Under the pieces are notes generated by a model. The model was not told where the DNA came from and searched no databases. It was given only the letters and a program-made list of their open reading frames with translations. This document shows, piece after piece, positions 55,548 through 64,000 of a DNA stretch of 64,000 nt. How positions within the stretch are numbered: position 1 is the stretch's first letter; every line of letters begins with the position of its first letter. The translations under genes and the position numbers were made by a program. Source of the DNA: Bifidobacterium sp. ESL0800 (GTDB taxonomy: Bacteria > Actinomycetota > Actinomycetes > Actinomycetales > Bifidobacteriaceae); NCBI RefSeq assembly GCF_029395355.1, contig NZ_CP113913.1:744001-808000 (forward strand), written 5' to 3'.

Positions 55548-57728
55548 TTACTCCTCTTCGTCGGATTCGTCTTTTTCGTCCGCGTCTTCCTGCTCTACAG
55601 CCGGATCGTCGGAACTGTCGGCACCTTCGGTGATTTCCTCGGCGGGCAACTCGTTTTCGTCGTCGTCTGCTTCGCCTTGGGTTTCAGGATCGTCGTCCTC
55701 TTCGTCCTCACCTTGCGTCTCTTGACCGGCCTCGACATCGACGGAATCGACGGGCTCGCCGGATTCGTCGACGATTTGCGTGCTGTCGGCGTTCTCCTTG
55801 GCCGTAGCCGCGGCACTGACCTTGGCTTCCGGGGTTTCCGGATCCAGCGCGGACTGGGACTGATCGTCGAGTGCAGCATCCGTATCAAGCTGCGTGCCGA
55901 CGGCTTCTTCGGATTCGGAATCCTCTTCGTCTGAATCTTCATCCGAATGATCTTCATCCGAATCACCAGAATCCTCGGAATCGCGCCGGTAATCCTCATC
56001 GTCCTCATACGGATCGACGGGCGCGAACTGTGCATCGTCTTCCGTGATGCCGAGTTCTTCCATCATGTCGTCCGGCAGACGCTCGAGGTCATAATCGATG
56101 ACGACTTCCTCGGCATCGATATCGTCCTCGTCCATGTCGGCATACTTGTTTTCAAGCTGCTCGATGGTGGTGTCGAGATCAGCCGCCTCATCTCCACGGC
56201 CGGCTTCCTCGAGGAAGTACTGCTCGGCCTGCAGCGCACGCATACGGTAGGCACCGGGGAGTCCCTTGGTGTCGGCCAGCTTGCTGACCACGTCGACGGC
56301 CTTGTCCCACAGTCCCAAATCGCCCAACGCTCCGGCGTAGACCAAAAACATCTCGGCCTTTGACTCGCCGGTAAGGGCTTTGGCGTCATCGGACATGGCC
56401 ATTTCGATGGCACGCTTCGGGTTGCCCAAGCCGCGTTCGCAATCGGCGATGAACGGCAGATAGTCGGTGTAGCCGTTCATACGATGGGCCGTGCGGAATT
56501 CCTTCAACGCGGTCTTGTAATCGCCTTGACGATAGGCGATGAACGCCAGTGTCTCGCGCGAGAAATCGATACGGGAGGCCTGGTGAGCCACCCATTCGGC
56601 ATGGTCGCGCGCGGCCTTCGGATCGTCCGCCTCAAGCGAATAGGCGGCGAGGATGTGCAGACCGATGTTCTCGGCGTGCTCCTTGGAAAGTCCCCTCAGA
56701 CGTTCCTTCTCATCCTTGGAAAGCATCGACCATTCCATGCCCTTGGGCATGCGCGGCTCGCCCGGACGACGGTCGGTATACGGGTTCTGCGAGGGGAACG
56801 AGGTGGTGCCGTCGGAATTGCGGCGCATGCCCTTGTGCATGTAGTCGTCGCGTCCGTCGTTATGGAACCCGCTACGCCGGTCATCGCGACGGTTGTCGTA
56901 GCCCCGATATCCATTGCGGTCGCCGCCACGCCGGTCGTCACGGTGGAAATCACGACGATCATTGCCACGGGAGTTGTAGCCACCCCTGCTCTCGTCATTG
57001 CGATGGAAGTCGCGCCGTTCGCCGTCACGATGGTCGTTGCCGCGGTATCCGCCGCGCCTATCGTCATCATGGCCACGGTAGCCGCCGCGACGGTCGTCGT
57101 TGCGGCGGAAGTCCCTGCGATCGTCTCCGCCACGATATCCTCCACGACGGTCGTCATGCCGGAATCCACCCTTGTGGAAGTCCCTGTGGTCGCCGTCTTT
57201 ATGGAAATCTCGCCTGTCGTCGCGATGGAAGTCACGACGGTCGTTGCCGCCGCGGTACCCTCCATGTTCACCGTCACGATGGAAGTCGCGGTGTCCGCCG
57301 CCATTGCCGCGGTATCCGCCGCGCCTATCATCGTCGTGGCCGCGATAACCGCCGGAACGATAGCCTCCACGGTGATCGTCGTTGCGATGGAAGTCCCTGC
57401 GGTCGTCTCCACCGCGGTACCCGCCACGCCTGTCATCGTCGCGACGGAAGTCACGGCGATCTGAATCACCGTGCCCGCGGTATCCGCCGCTGCGACCGCC
57501 ATCACGACGGTCGTCACGATGGAAGTCGCGGTGTCCGCCGCCATTGCCGCGGTATCCGCCGCGCCTATCGTCATCGTGACCACGGTAACCGCCGTGACCA
57601 CCCTTGTGGAAGCCTCCGCCGTGGTTGTTGCCACGGAATCCGCCGTGGCCCCGATAGCCACCACCTGAACGGGACGAACCGTGACCGTATGAATTGCCGT
57701 CGCGGTTGCCGCGCTGTTCTTCTGCCAT
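55548..57728 (-). CDS. TPR-like protein with giant Arg/Gly/Asp/His repeat N-terminus
   Basis: A 726-residue protein in three parts. Residues about 1-320 are a low-complexity tract of imperfect repeats built from GGYRGHDDDRRGGYRG, RRDFHRDDRR and related units: almost only Arg, Gly, Asp, His, Tyr and Phe. Residues about 330-520 form a helical repeat domain (WSMLSKDEKERLRGLSKEHAENI, then YRQGDYKTALKEFRTAHRMNGY), like tetratricopeptide repeats. Residues about 520-726 are extremely acidic (Glu, Asp, Ser). The basic/aromatic and acidic ends look intrinsically disordered and could drive RNA binding or condensate formation; this is inference. AAAGGTAC precedes the ATG. Bifidobacteria have tetratricopeptide proteins at this locus, but the repeat tract is exceptional. 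Confidence 0.85.
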   Translation of the reverse strand: MAEEQRGNRDGNSYGHGSSRSGGGYRGHGGFRGNNHGGGFHKGGHGGYRGHDDDRRGGYRGNGGGHRDFHRDDRRDGGRSGGYRGHGDSDRRDFRRDDDRRGGYRGGDDRRDFHRNDDHRGGYRSGGYRGHDDDRRGGYRGNGGGHRDFHRDGEHGGYRGGNDRRDFHRDDRRDFHKDGDHRDFHKGGFRHDDRRGGYRGGDDRRDFRRNDDRRGGYRGHDDDRRGGYRGNDHRDGERRDFHRNDESRGGYNSRGNDRRDFHRDDRRGGDRNGYRGYDNRRDDRRSGFHNDGRDDYMHKGMRRNSDGTTSFPSQNPYTDRRPGEPRMPKGMEWSMLSKDEKERLRGLSKEHAENIGLHILAAYSLEADDPKAARDHAEWVAHQASRIDFSRETLAFIAYRQGDYKTALKEFRTAHRMNGYTDYLPFIADCERGLGNPKRAIEMAMSDDAKALTGESKAEMFLVYAGALGDLGLWDKAVDVVSKLADTKGLPGAYRMRALQAEQYFLEEAGRGDEAADLDTTIEQLENKYADMDEDDIDAEEVVIDYDLERLPDDMMEELGITEDDAQFAPVDPYEDDEDYRRDSEDSGDSDEDHSDEDSDEEDSESEEAVGTQLDTDAALDDQSQSALDPETPEAKVSAAATAKENADSTQIVDESGEPVDSVDVEAGQETQGEDEEDDDPETQGEADDDENELPAEEITEGADSSDDPAVEQEDADEKDESDEEE

Positions 57729-57835
57729 ATGCTTGTACCTTTTGTTTGGGTTTAGCTTTCCCGTGTTCGTGAATGAACGAGAAATCCTAAATATTTTTTC
57801 TAATAGATTCTAATCGGCTTGATTAAAGCTTGCTG

Positions 57836-59158
57836 TCAGCCAAGTTCCACGGCGCCGACAGCCTTTTTGCCGCGACGAATCAGCGCAAAGTGATCGGCAA
57901 GGAAATCATTGCCGGTCAGTTCCTGATTCTGGTTTTCGACACGCACGTTGTTGATGTAGACACCACCGGATTTGATGGTCTTTCTTGCCTCGGAAATGGA
58001 CTTGAACAGACCTGCGGAAACGGCGGCCTGAGCCACACGTTCACCGATGACGGCCTTGGCGAAGACCTTCTCGCCTTCCTCGTTTTCGATCTTGAGCCCG
58101 TCGATGGAGGATTCAAGCATGTCGGAGCTGATAGTCCTCAAGTCGCCGCCGCGCCCGAAAAGCGCGGAAGCAGCGTCGATCGCCTCTTGCGTGGTCTTCT
58201 CGCCATGCACGAAACTGGTGACTTCCCATGCCAATGCCTTTTGCGCCTCGCGGGCACCGGGGTTGACCTCGGCCTCGTGGGCGAGCCGCTCGATCTCGGC
58301 CTTGGGCAGGAAAGTGAACGCTTTCAGCAGCTTCTCCATCTCACCGTCGGGCTGGTTGAACCAGAACTGGTAGAACTTGTAGGGGCTCAACATCGTGGGG
58401 TCAAGCCAGACGGCGTTGCCTTCGGACTTGCCGAACTTCTTGCCCTGGCTGTCGGTGATGATGGGGCTGGTGAACACGTTGACGTTCTCGCCGCGCACCT
58501 TGCGGATCAGATCGAGACCGCTGGTGAGGTTGCCCCACTGGTCGGAGCCGCCGAGCTGCAGCGTGCAGTGGTATTCGTCGAAAAGATGCAGGAAATCGTT
58601 GCCCTGCAGAACCTGGTAACTGAACTCCGTGAACGAGATGCCCTCGTCGGACTTGAGGCGACGTGCCACCGTGTCTTTGGCGAGCATCGTGCCCATACGG
58701 AAGTTCTTGCCGACATCGCGCAGGAAATCGATAACCGACATGTTGGCGGTCCAGTCGTAGTTGGAGACGAAACGCACAGGATTGTCACCTTCGGTTACCA
58801 GAATCGTGCCGATCTGCTTCTTGAGCCTGCGGGCCCAGCCTTCGACGACGTCTTTGGGGTTGAGCGTACGTTCGCCGCTTTGACGCGGATCGCCGATCAG
58901 ACCGGTGGCGCCACCGACCACCGCGATGGGATGATGGCCGGCTTCCTGGAGGTGCCGCATATTGATCAGCTGTACCAGATTGCCGATATGCAGCGAGGCC
59001 GCGGTGGGGTCGAAACCGCAATAATAGGTAATCGGCCCGCCGTTCAACGCTTTGGCGAGCTGATCGCGGTCCGTGGACTGTGAAATCAGCCCGCGCCAGT
59101 TCAATTCATCGAAGAGAGAGTCAAATCCCGCTTCCTTGAAATTGGTGACGTGAGCCAT
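57836..59158 (-). CDS. tyrS: Tyrosine-tRNA ligase
   Basis: A 440-residue class I synthetase. The HIGH-type motif appears as [12 protein letters not shown] (about 56-67), the tyrosine site as [30 protein letters not shown], and the KMSKS motif as [14 protein letters not shown]. The C-terminal S4 domain (from about 370) carries [25 protein letters not shown] precedes the ATG. It is transcribed toward the repeat-protein gene with about 110 AT-rich bases between. Confidence 0.98.
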   Translation of the reverse strand: MAHVTNFKEAGFDSLFDELNWRGLISQSTDRDQLAKALNGGPITYYCGFDPTAASLHIGNLVQLINMRHLQEAGHHPIAVVGGATGLIGDPRQSGERTLNPKDVVEGWARRLKKQIGTILVTEGDNPVRFVSNYDWTANMSVIDFLRDVGKNFRMGTMLAKDTVARRLKSDEGISFTEFSYQVLQGNDFLHLFDEYHCTLQLGGSDQWGNLTSGLDLIRKVRGENVNVFTSPIITDSQGKKFGKSEGNAVWLDPTMLSPYKFYQFWFNQPDGEMEKLLKAFTFLPKAEIERLAHEAEVNPGAREAQKALAWEVTSFVHGEKTTQEAIDAASALFGRGGDLRTISSDMLESSIDGLKIENEEGEKVFAKAVIGERVAQAAVSAGLFKSISEARKTIKSGGVYINNVRVENQNQELTGNDFLADHFALIRRGKKAVGAVELG

Positions 59159-59515
59159 AACCGTATTCCCCTATTCTTTTGTGTCAAAACAACCAGAGCC
59201 GAACGACTCCTGAACCAATCTATTTTCGCAGGTGATGGCGACAGTATCGTTTACTGCGACGATTATTGCGCCACGCGCCTTTTCGATAACGAATCACACC
59301 ATGAGGCCGTGGAACCATTTGCGCGTCATTGCCGCCCTGACCTTGCACAACATCGTGAATTACGATACGGGGAAGCATGCATCCACGGAACCGACAATCG
59401 ACCAACGCGCACAAACGGTTGAGCGTGTCTTAAAGGCACAAGCCAAAACGTTGTCTTCCGACCTCGATTCATCAGCATTGGAGTCGGTCGCATCATCGAT
59501 TCGTCGTCTGCCGGT
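59159..59515. other. Intergenic region upstream of tyrS
   Basis: About 360 bases without a supported gene. A plus-strand frame through it has no ribosome site and no recognisable similarity. It is a plausible place for a tyrS leader, but I recognise no T-box sequence. Confidence 0.45.
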
Positions 59516-60253
59516 TCAACAATCCTTGAGAACGGTGCTGAGCTTGGCAACCACGCCTTCGGTCATGTAACGGTAGCCTTGGGCGCTTGGGTGAAAATGA
59601 TCGGGTGAGAAAAAGTCGGGCGCGTCGGCGTGTACGTTCTCATGGATCATGTCGACGTAGGTGGCGTGGTGCGCGGCACAGACTTGTTTGCTTACCGCGG
59701 CCTGTTCGTCCATCTCGCGCAGAATCGCCCGGCGCAGGGCACGCCCCAGCGAAGGCTCGTGCTGCATCTGACCCGGGCTCAGCACGACGATGTGTTCGCT
59801 CAACGGTTTGGCTTCGTCTAACACGGCACCGAGATCGTCACGCCATTCGTCGAGCGTACGATTGGCCATGATGTCGTTGGAACCGGCGCAGATCAGCAGG
59901 ATGTCGAACTTCTTGCCTGCCTTGAGAACTTCAGCAAGCTGTCGGTAACGGACGCGTCGCATGGTGGCACCGAGCTTGCCGTGCGCTTCCCACGCCACGT
60001 CACGCTGAAGCTCGTCGGCGAATCCTTGCGCGATATCGGGCGTGAGGCCCTCCTGCTGGTCCTGCGTGCCGCAGCCTGCGATCATCGAATCGCCTATCGC
60101 GCATATGATCAGCGGTGTGGCATCGCCGGAAGCCTTTCGGTCCACCGTTTTGACACCGAACGGTTCGCCGCCGGGAGCCTCGGCCAGATGAATCGTATGC
60201 TTCGCCCACAATGCCTCGAGGGTCGCTATCGGAGTCCCGATACCCAATGTCAT
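59516..60253 (-). CDS. SGNH/GDSL family hydrolase
   Basis: A 245-residue esterase-like protein without a signal peptide. Block I is AIGDSMIAGCG (nucleophile Ser about 56), block III CAGSNDIM, and block V DFFSPDHFHPSAQGY with the catalytic Asp and His. The oxyanion glycine is in HGKLGATMRRV. The first 45 residues are outside the core. AAAGGTACC precedes the ATG. The natural ester is unknown; carbohydrate or lipid deacylation is usual. It sits between argH and tyrS. Confidence 0.9.
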   Translation of the reverse strand: MTLGIGTPIATLEALWAKHTIHLAEAPGGEPFGVKTVDRKASGDATPLIICAIGDSMIAGCGTQDQQEGLTPDIAQGFADELQRDVAWEAHGKLGATMRRVRYRQLAEVLKAGKKFDILLICAGSNDIMANRTLDEWRDDLGAVLDEAKPLSEHIVVLSPGQMQHEPSLGRALRRAILREMDEQAAVSKQVCAAHHATYVDMIHENVHADAPDFFSPDHFHPSAQGYRYMTEGVVAKLSTVLKDC

Positions 60254-60332
60254 GCTGTCGGTACCTTTCTTGTATTAGGCTTTCAGCTTGTCATCGTACT
60301 CGAGGCAATGTCAAAAATACCAACGTCTATCA

Positions 60333-61814
60333 CTATGCGCACGGTGTTACGTACGCAGGTCCGTCGCTGACGGAATCGGCGAATGTCTGGGCTTTTGCGG
60401 CGATTCGCTTGGCTTCGGCAATCTGTTCGCGCACGCGCACGGGAGCGGTGCCGCCCTTGCCGTTGCGCTGGTCGACGGAACCTTCGACCGAGAGGACGCT
60501 ACGGACTTGCGGGGCACAATCGGCAGGCAGGAAATCCTTGAATACCGTGACGAAATCATCGTCGCTCAAATCCCACAGCTCCACGCCCCGGCCTTCGGCC
60601 AACTGGACGCAGGCGCCTGAAAGCTCGTGGGCGTGACGGAATGGAACACCCTGCTTGACCAGCCATTCGGCGATGTCGGTGGCCAGGGCGAAACCGGTGG
60701 GCGCCTGGGCTTTGAGTCGGTCGAGGTCGAAGACCATCGTGCGCACCATGCCGGCGAAAGCGGGCAGCAGGGTTTCGAGCGTGTCGACCTGGTCGAACAC
60801 GGCTTCCTTGTCTTCCTGCAGATCGCGGGCATAGGCCGTCGGCAGGCCTTTGAGCGTGGCCATCAGGCCGGTCATATCGCCGATGAGCCGGCCGGACTTG
60901 CCACGGGCGAGCTCGGCGATGTCCGGGTTCTTCTTCTGCGGCATGATCGAGGAACCGGTGGAATAGGCGTCGTCGAGGCGCACGAAGGCGAACTCCTGCG
61001 TGTTCCAGATGATGATTTCCTCGCTGAGCCTGCTCAGATCCACCCCGATCATGGCGGCGATAAACGAGAACTCAGCCACCAAATCGCGGCTTGCGGTGCC
61101 GTCGATGGAGTTCGCAGTCACCCGCGAGAAGCCCAGCTCGTGGGCCACGGCCTCTGGGTCGAGACCAAGCGTATTACCGGCTAAAGCGCCTGAACCGTAC
61201 GGGCTTGCGTCCATGCGCTTGTCCCAATCGGCGAGCCTGTCGACGTCGCGCAGCAGCGGCCAGACATGGGCCATCAGCTGATGCGCCAGCAGCACCGGCT
61301 GTGCGTGCTGCATATGCGTGCGGCCCGGCATCACCGCGTCCCCGGCCTTCTCGGCCTGGCCAATCAACGCATCGACCACGCCGAGTGCCAAGCCCGCCAC
61401 CGAACGTGCGTGCCGACGCAGCCACATACGGATAAGACAGGCGATCTGGTCATTGCGCGAACGCCCGGCACGCAGTTTGCCGCCGAGCTCGTCTCCCGCA
61501 ATCTCGAGCAGCCCGCGTTCCAGCGCCGTGGCCTCATCCTCGTCGTCCTCGACAGGCGCAAACTCCCCCGAATCCACAAGCTGTTGCAACGTATTGAGTG
61601 CATCTTCCATACGCTTCAATTCGTCGGCGCTGAGCAATCCTGCCTTGCCGAGCGCCCGGGCATGGGCTCTGGACCCGGCGATATCGTCATCGGCCAGCCG
61701 CCAATCGAACTGCGTCGACTTGGAAAGTCGAGCCAGCTCCGGCGAAGGCCCGGACTTAAACCGTCCGCCCCACAGCGCCAGATGCCCGTCCCCTTTTTTC
61801 TTCTGCTCCGTCAT
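60333..61814 (-). CDS. argH: Argininosuccinate lyase
   Basis: A 493-residue enzyme for the last step of arginine synthesis (argininosuccinate to arginine and fumarate). The superfamily signature [15 protein letters not shown] (about 305) carries the catalytic serine loop. The start [20 protein letters not shown] and the [14 protein letters not shown]-like segment ([16 protein letters not shown]) with the general-acid histidine are as expected. GAAGGG is nine bases before the ATG at 61814. It follows argG on the same strand, with an unusual double palindromic element in the 400-base gap. Confidence 0.97.
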   Translation of the reverse strand: MTEQKKKGDGHLALWGGRFKSGPSPELARLSKSTQFDWRLADDDIAGSRAHARALGKAGLLSADELKRMEDALNTLQQLVDSGEFAPVEDDEDEATALERGLLEIAGDELGGKLRAGRSRNDQIACLIRMWLRRHARSVAGLALGVVDALIGQAEKAGDAVMPGRTHMQHAQPVLLAHQLMAHVWPLLRDVDRLADWDKRMDASPYGSGALAGNTLGLDPEAVAHELGFSRVTANSIDGTASRDLVAEFSFIAAMIGVDLSRLSEEIIIWNTQEFAFVRLDDAYSTGSSIMPQKKNPDIAELARGKSGRLIGDMTGLMATLKGLPTAYARDLQEDKEAVFDQVDTLETLLPAFAGMVRTMVFDLDRLKAQAPTGFALATDIAEWLVKQGVPFRHAHELSGACVQLAEGRGVELWDLSDDDFVTVFKDFLPADCAPQVRSVLSVEGSVDQRNGKGGTAPVRVREQIAEAKRIAAKAQTFADSVSDGPAYVTPCA

Positions 61815-61870
61815 CCTTTGATTCCCTTCATTGTGCAACCAACAACTTTTAAATTAATTCGGACTGTGGC

Positions 61871-62036
61871 GGAAGGTCTGGGATATGCAATGTTCGACAC
61901 GCTCCGGGCTGTGCCGCTAAATGGTAAGTCCAGTGGACTCACCATATGCACAGTGAGCGCGACATCCGAGCGCGAAGGCAAAATCTGTGATTTTGCAGGC
62001 CAAGTCTTTACGGTCGAACATTGCATATCCCATACC
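61871..62036. repeat. Palindromic element between argG and argH, copy 1
   Basis: Terminal arms GGGATATGCAATGTTCGAC (61880-61898) and GTCGAACATTGCATATCCC (62013-62031) are a perfect 19-bp inverted repeat, extending to 23 of 24 matches. The 114-base interior has its own hairpin (GGTAAGTCC / GGACTCACC, one mismatch). No coding sequence is apparent. Confidence 0.85.
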
Positions 62037-62083
62037 CTCATTTGTTCCATGCAAAACAATTAAACATAAGTCAACAGAGGCTC

Positions 62084-62162
62084 GGAGATATGCGATGTTC
62101 GGGCGTAAGACACGGCCGAGCGGCCAAGGAGCGTCCCGAACATTGTATATCCCCAGACCTCC
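62084..62162. repeat. Palindromic element between argG and argH, copy 2 (inverted)
   Basis: Arms at 62084-62103 and 62135-62154 pair at 17 of 20 positions (the rest are G-T type), enclosing 31 bases with GGCCGAGCGGCC. Read in reverse it matches the left end of copy 1 closely (AGGTCTGGG, ATATRCAATGTTCG, then ACGCTCC), so the two are inverted copies of one element and copy 1 has a longer centre. Confidence 0.8.
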
Positions 62163-62221
62163 CCACAGTTAGAAACCTTTAAATAAGGATTCTCCAACAG
62201 TAATTAATAGTCCATTCAATC

Positions 62222-63460
62222 CTATTCGACGGAGTTGTCCGGGACTTCGATGCCGTTGCCGAATTTGACGTCGCGGGCGGCGGCCACCTTGTCGGGCAGG
62301 CCGTAAATCGAGATGAATCCGTTGGAGGCGTTCTGGTCGTAGGTGTCGCCGGAATCGTAGGTGGCGAGCTTGTAGTCGTAGAGCGAGGAGTCGCTGCGAC
62401 GGCCCGTGACCACGGCGCGTCCGCCGTGCATGACCATGCGGATCTCGCCGGAGACGTAGCGTTGCGTATCCTCGATGAAGGCGTTGAGAGAACGCACGGC
62501 AGGCGAGAACCATTGGGCGTCGTAAACCAGTTCGGCCCAGCGCTTGTCGATGTCGCGCTTGATGCGGTGCTGCTCGCGCTCCAGGCAGCAGTTCTCGAGT
62601 TCCTCGTGGGCGGCAATCAGGGCGACAGCACCCGGTGCTTCGTAGAGTTCGCGGGACTTGATGCCGACCAAACGGTCTTCGATGATGTCGATGCGGCCAA
62701 TGCCCTGGGCTCCGGCGCGGCTGTTCATCTGCTCGATGGCCTCAAGCGGGGTGACATCCTTGCCGTCGATGGCGACGGGCACGCCCTGCTCGAACTTGAT
62801 GACGACCTCATCCTCGACCGGCGGGAAGGCCGGATCGTCGGTGTAGGTATAGCAGTCCTTGGTCGGTCCGTTCCACGGATCTTCGAGGAAGCCGGTCTCG
62901 ATGGCCCGGCCCCAGACGTTCTGGTCGATGGAATACGGGCTCTTCTCGGTCTGCGTGATCGGCAGCTTGTGGTCCTTGGCGAATTGGATCTCGACGTCAC
63001 GGGTCAGCGAGAGGTCACGGATCGGGCTGATGGCCTTGAGGTTCGGGTCGATTGAGGCGATGGAGACCTCGAAACGTACCTGATCGTTGCCTTTGCCGGT
63101 GCAGCCGTGCGAGATGGTGTCGGCGCCGAACTGGTGGGCGGCACGCACGAGATGCTTGGAGATCAGCGGGCGCGAAATGGCGGAAACCAGTGGATAGACG
63201 CCTTCGTACTTGGCGTTGGCCTTCAGCGCCAGCATGCAGTATTCCTTGGCGAATTCCTCGCGGGCATCGACTACATACGCTTCTACGGCGCCGCAGGCCA
63301 GCGCGCGTTGGCGAATGGTCTCCAGGCTTTCTCCGCCCTGACCGACATCGAGGGAAACGGCGACGACATCCTTGCCGGTGCGTTCCTTCAAATACGGAAT
63401 GGCCACGGAAGTGTCAAGCCCTCCGGAGTATGCGAGTACGATGCGGTTTTTATCGCTCAT
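62222..63460 (-). CDS. argG: Argininosuccinate synthase
   Basis: A 412-residue ATP-dependent ligase joining citrulline and aspartate. The N-type ATP pyrophosphatase P-loop is [12 protein letters not shown] (about 9-20), followed by [15 protein letters not shown] and the citrulline/aspartate site near [21 protein letters not shown]. Length is normal for the class. AAAGGGCTGTC precedes the ATG. It lies between argR and argH in the bifidobacterial arginine cluster. Array D separates it from argR, so a separate promoter is likely in 63461-63590. Confidence 0.98.
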   Translation of the reverse strand: MSDKNRIVLAYSGGLDTSVAIPYLKERTGKDVVAVSLDVGQGGESLETIRQRALACGAVEAYVVDAREEFAKEYCMLALKANAKYEGVYPLVSAISRPLISKHLVRAAHQFGADTISHGCTGKGNDQVRFEVSIASIDPNLKAISPIRDLSLTRDVEIQFAKDHKLPITQTEKSPYSIDQNVWGRAIETGFLEDPWNGPTKDCYTYTDDPAFPPVEDEVVIKFEQGVPVAIDGKDVTPLEAIEQMNSRAGAQGIGRIDIIEDRLVGIKSRELYEAPGAVALIAAHEELENCCLEREQHRIKRDIDKRWAELVYDAQWFSPAVRSLNAFIEDTQRYVSGEIRMVMHGGRAVVTGRRSDSSLYDYKLATYDSGDTYDQNASNGFISIYGLPDKVAAARDVKFGNGIEVPDNSVE

Positions 63461-63590
63461 GACAGCCCTTTCTTCGAAGCGTTATACGTCAATATATACA
63501 CTACTTCGTATAAATATGCAATCTTGCTAATGGAATGTCCATAATTTGGACTGCCGTCATCGAACCTCCCACATAACGACGAGCATCCGG

Positions 63591-63768
63591 CACCCAATTT
63601 TCGTGATTACCTCTGCATTGAGCTGCTTCATGCCGAGATAATCACACTTTCCCACCGATTTTCGTGATTAACTCCGCAGCCGACAGCCTCGCACAGAGAT
63701 AATCACACTTTTCAGCGCTTTTCTGTGATTTACTCTGCACTCACCAGCCTCATACAGAGATAATCACA
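63591..63768. repeat. Palindromic repeat array D (two full units, two half units)
   Basis: Two full units at 63632-63678 and 63693-63739, a right half before them (to 63617) and a left half after (from 63754). Period is exactly 61 bases (47-bp unit plus 14-bp spacer: TTGAGCTGCTTCAT, GCCGACAGCCTCGC, CTCACCAGCCTCAT). The core is GAGATAATCACACTTT...CGTGATTA. It lies between the argR stop and the argG start. Confidence 0.9.
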
Positions 63769-63802
63769 ATCTTATGCAGTCCAGTCAACTCACGAAACTG
63801 AA

Positions 63803-64000
63803 TCAGTCACGCGGACGTTGCCCGTGCGAAACGATGTCGAGAATCCATTGCTTCCGCGCCACGGCTGCATCGTCGTCACTGCAGACCAACAGCACCGTAT
63901 CGTCTCCGGCAACCGTACCCAGAATCCCATCGATTGGCTGCTTGTCGATGACACTGGCCATGTATTGCGCAGCTCCCGAAGGAGTGTGAACGATGACAAG
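63803..64000 (-). CDS. argR: Arginine repressor, C-terminal part (cut by window edge)
   Basis: Only the last 65 residues are inside the window. They are the oligomerisation and arginine-binding domain of ArgR: an opening [18 protein letters not shown] segment, then the family hallmark [16 protein letters not shown] (the two aspartates bind arginine), and a final helix [10 protein letters not shown]. The frame is open to the right edge. The winged-helix DNA-binding half lies beyond. It is expected to repress the arginine cluster of which argG and argH are part. Confidence 0.95.
   Translation of the reverse strand, partial: LVIVHTPSGAAQYMASVIDKQPIDGILGTVAGDDTVLLVCSDDDAAVARKQWILDIVSHGQRPRD

Noticed and set aside
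56484-57464. Plus-strand 326-codon open frame rich in Ala, Val, Ile and Thr
   Set aside because: It is the mirror of the Arg/Gly/Asp repeat tract of the minus-strand gene; the hydrophobic repeats follow from the complementary codons.
59159-59515. T-box leader of tyrS
   Set aside because: I could not find the conserved T-box core or a specifier hairpin; actinobacterial T-boxes are mainly linked to ileS.
23501-63768. The regularly spaced palindromic units as CRISPR arrays
   Set aside because: Each locus has only about three units, the units themselves are long palindromes that diverge from one another, spacers are 5 or 14 bp, and no cas gene is present.

Overview
The window is a gene-dense, GC-rich stretch of an actinobacterial chromosome, almost certainly Bifidobacterium or a close relative in Bifidobacteriaceae. 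The signs are an argR-argG-argH cluster, a comEA-comEC-holA-tsaE-tsaB-rimI-tsaD run, a GuaB3-type IMP dehydrogenase relative divergent from a eukaryote-like NADP isocitrate dehydrogenase, a FadD15-type acyl-CoA ligase, an Rv3235-like protein, and the neighbourhood proA-nadD-prs-glmU-rsfS. I cannot name the species. No rRNA operon, phage, insertion sequence or CRISPR array is visible. The window cuts an ABC exporter at its left end and argR at its right end.

Layout. Bases 1-5700 (minus): ABC exporter half-transporter, peptide deformylase, acyl-CoA ligase, Rv3235-like protein, guaB3. Bases 5836-10389: icd, a ChvE-like orphan lipoprotein, an M23 peptidase (minus) and tag. Bases 10429-20033 (minus): an OatA-like acyltransferase, tRNA-Asn, then one long operon joining DNA uptake (comEA, comEC), the polymerase III delta subunit (holA) and the tRNA t6A pathway (tsaE, tsaB, tsaD) with rimI. 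Bases 20394-28140 (minus): leuS, a solute-binding lipoprotein, corA, a histidine phosphatase and a YdcF-type protein. Bases 28358-33853: tRNA-Ala, surface and membrane proteins, an EamA transporter, a PNPOx-fold protein and an SRAP protein. Bases 33854-35503 form a small accessory island: a gene with an AbiEi-like N-terminus and a PD-(D/E)XK-like C-terminus, bracketed by palindromic repeat arrays. Bases 35504-45829: a GH13 enzyme, a second histidine phosphatase, rsfS, glmU, tRNA-Gln, prs, nadD, proA and thrC. Bases 45915-48930: a GntR (YtrA-type) regulated ABC-2 exporter operon with a readable promoter and operators. Bases 48921-60253: recN, nadK, a bactofilin-like protein, tlyA, HAD phosphatases, an extraordinary Arg/Gly/Asp/His-rich repeat protein, tyrS and an SGNH hydrolase. 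Bases 60333-64000: argH, argG and the end of argR.

Three non-coding repeat systems stand out. (1) A 47-bp palindrome (core GAGATAATCAC...GTGATTATCTC) occurs as short regular arrays at four intergenic loci, with 14-bp or 5-bp spacers. Two of the arrays flank the AbiEi/nuclease-like gene. (2) A core near CAGGTACTGTGGTCGAATGA, followed by two or three DnaA-box-like 9-mers, lies upstream of three minus-strand genes: the M23 peptidase, comEA (head of the competence operon) and the AbiEi/nuclease-like gene. (3) A palindromic element with about 20-bp terminal inverted repeats is present twice, in opposite orientation, between argG and argH. Together (1) and (2) are the best candidates for something undescribed: a repeat family with a possible cognate nuclease, and a possible replication-initiator-linked regulon that includes DNA-uptake genes. 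Both are inferences from sequence pattern alone.
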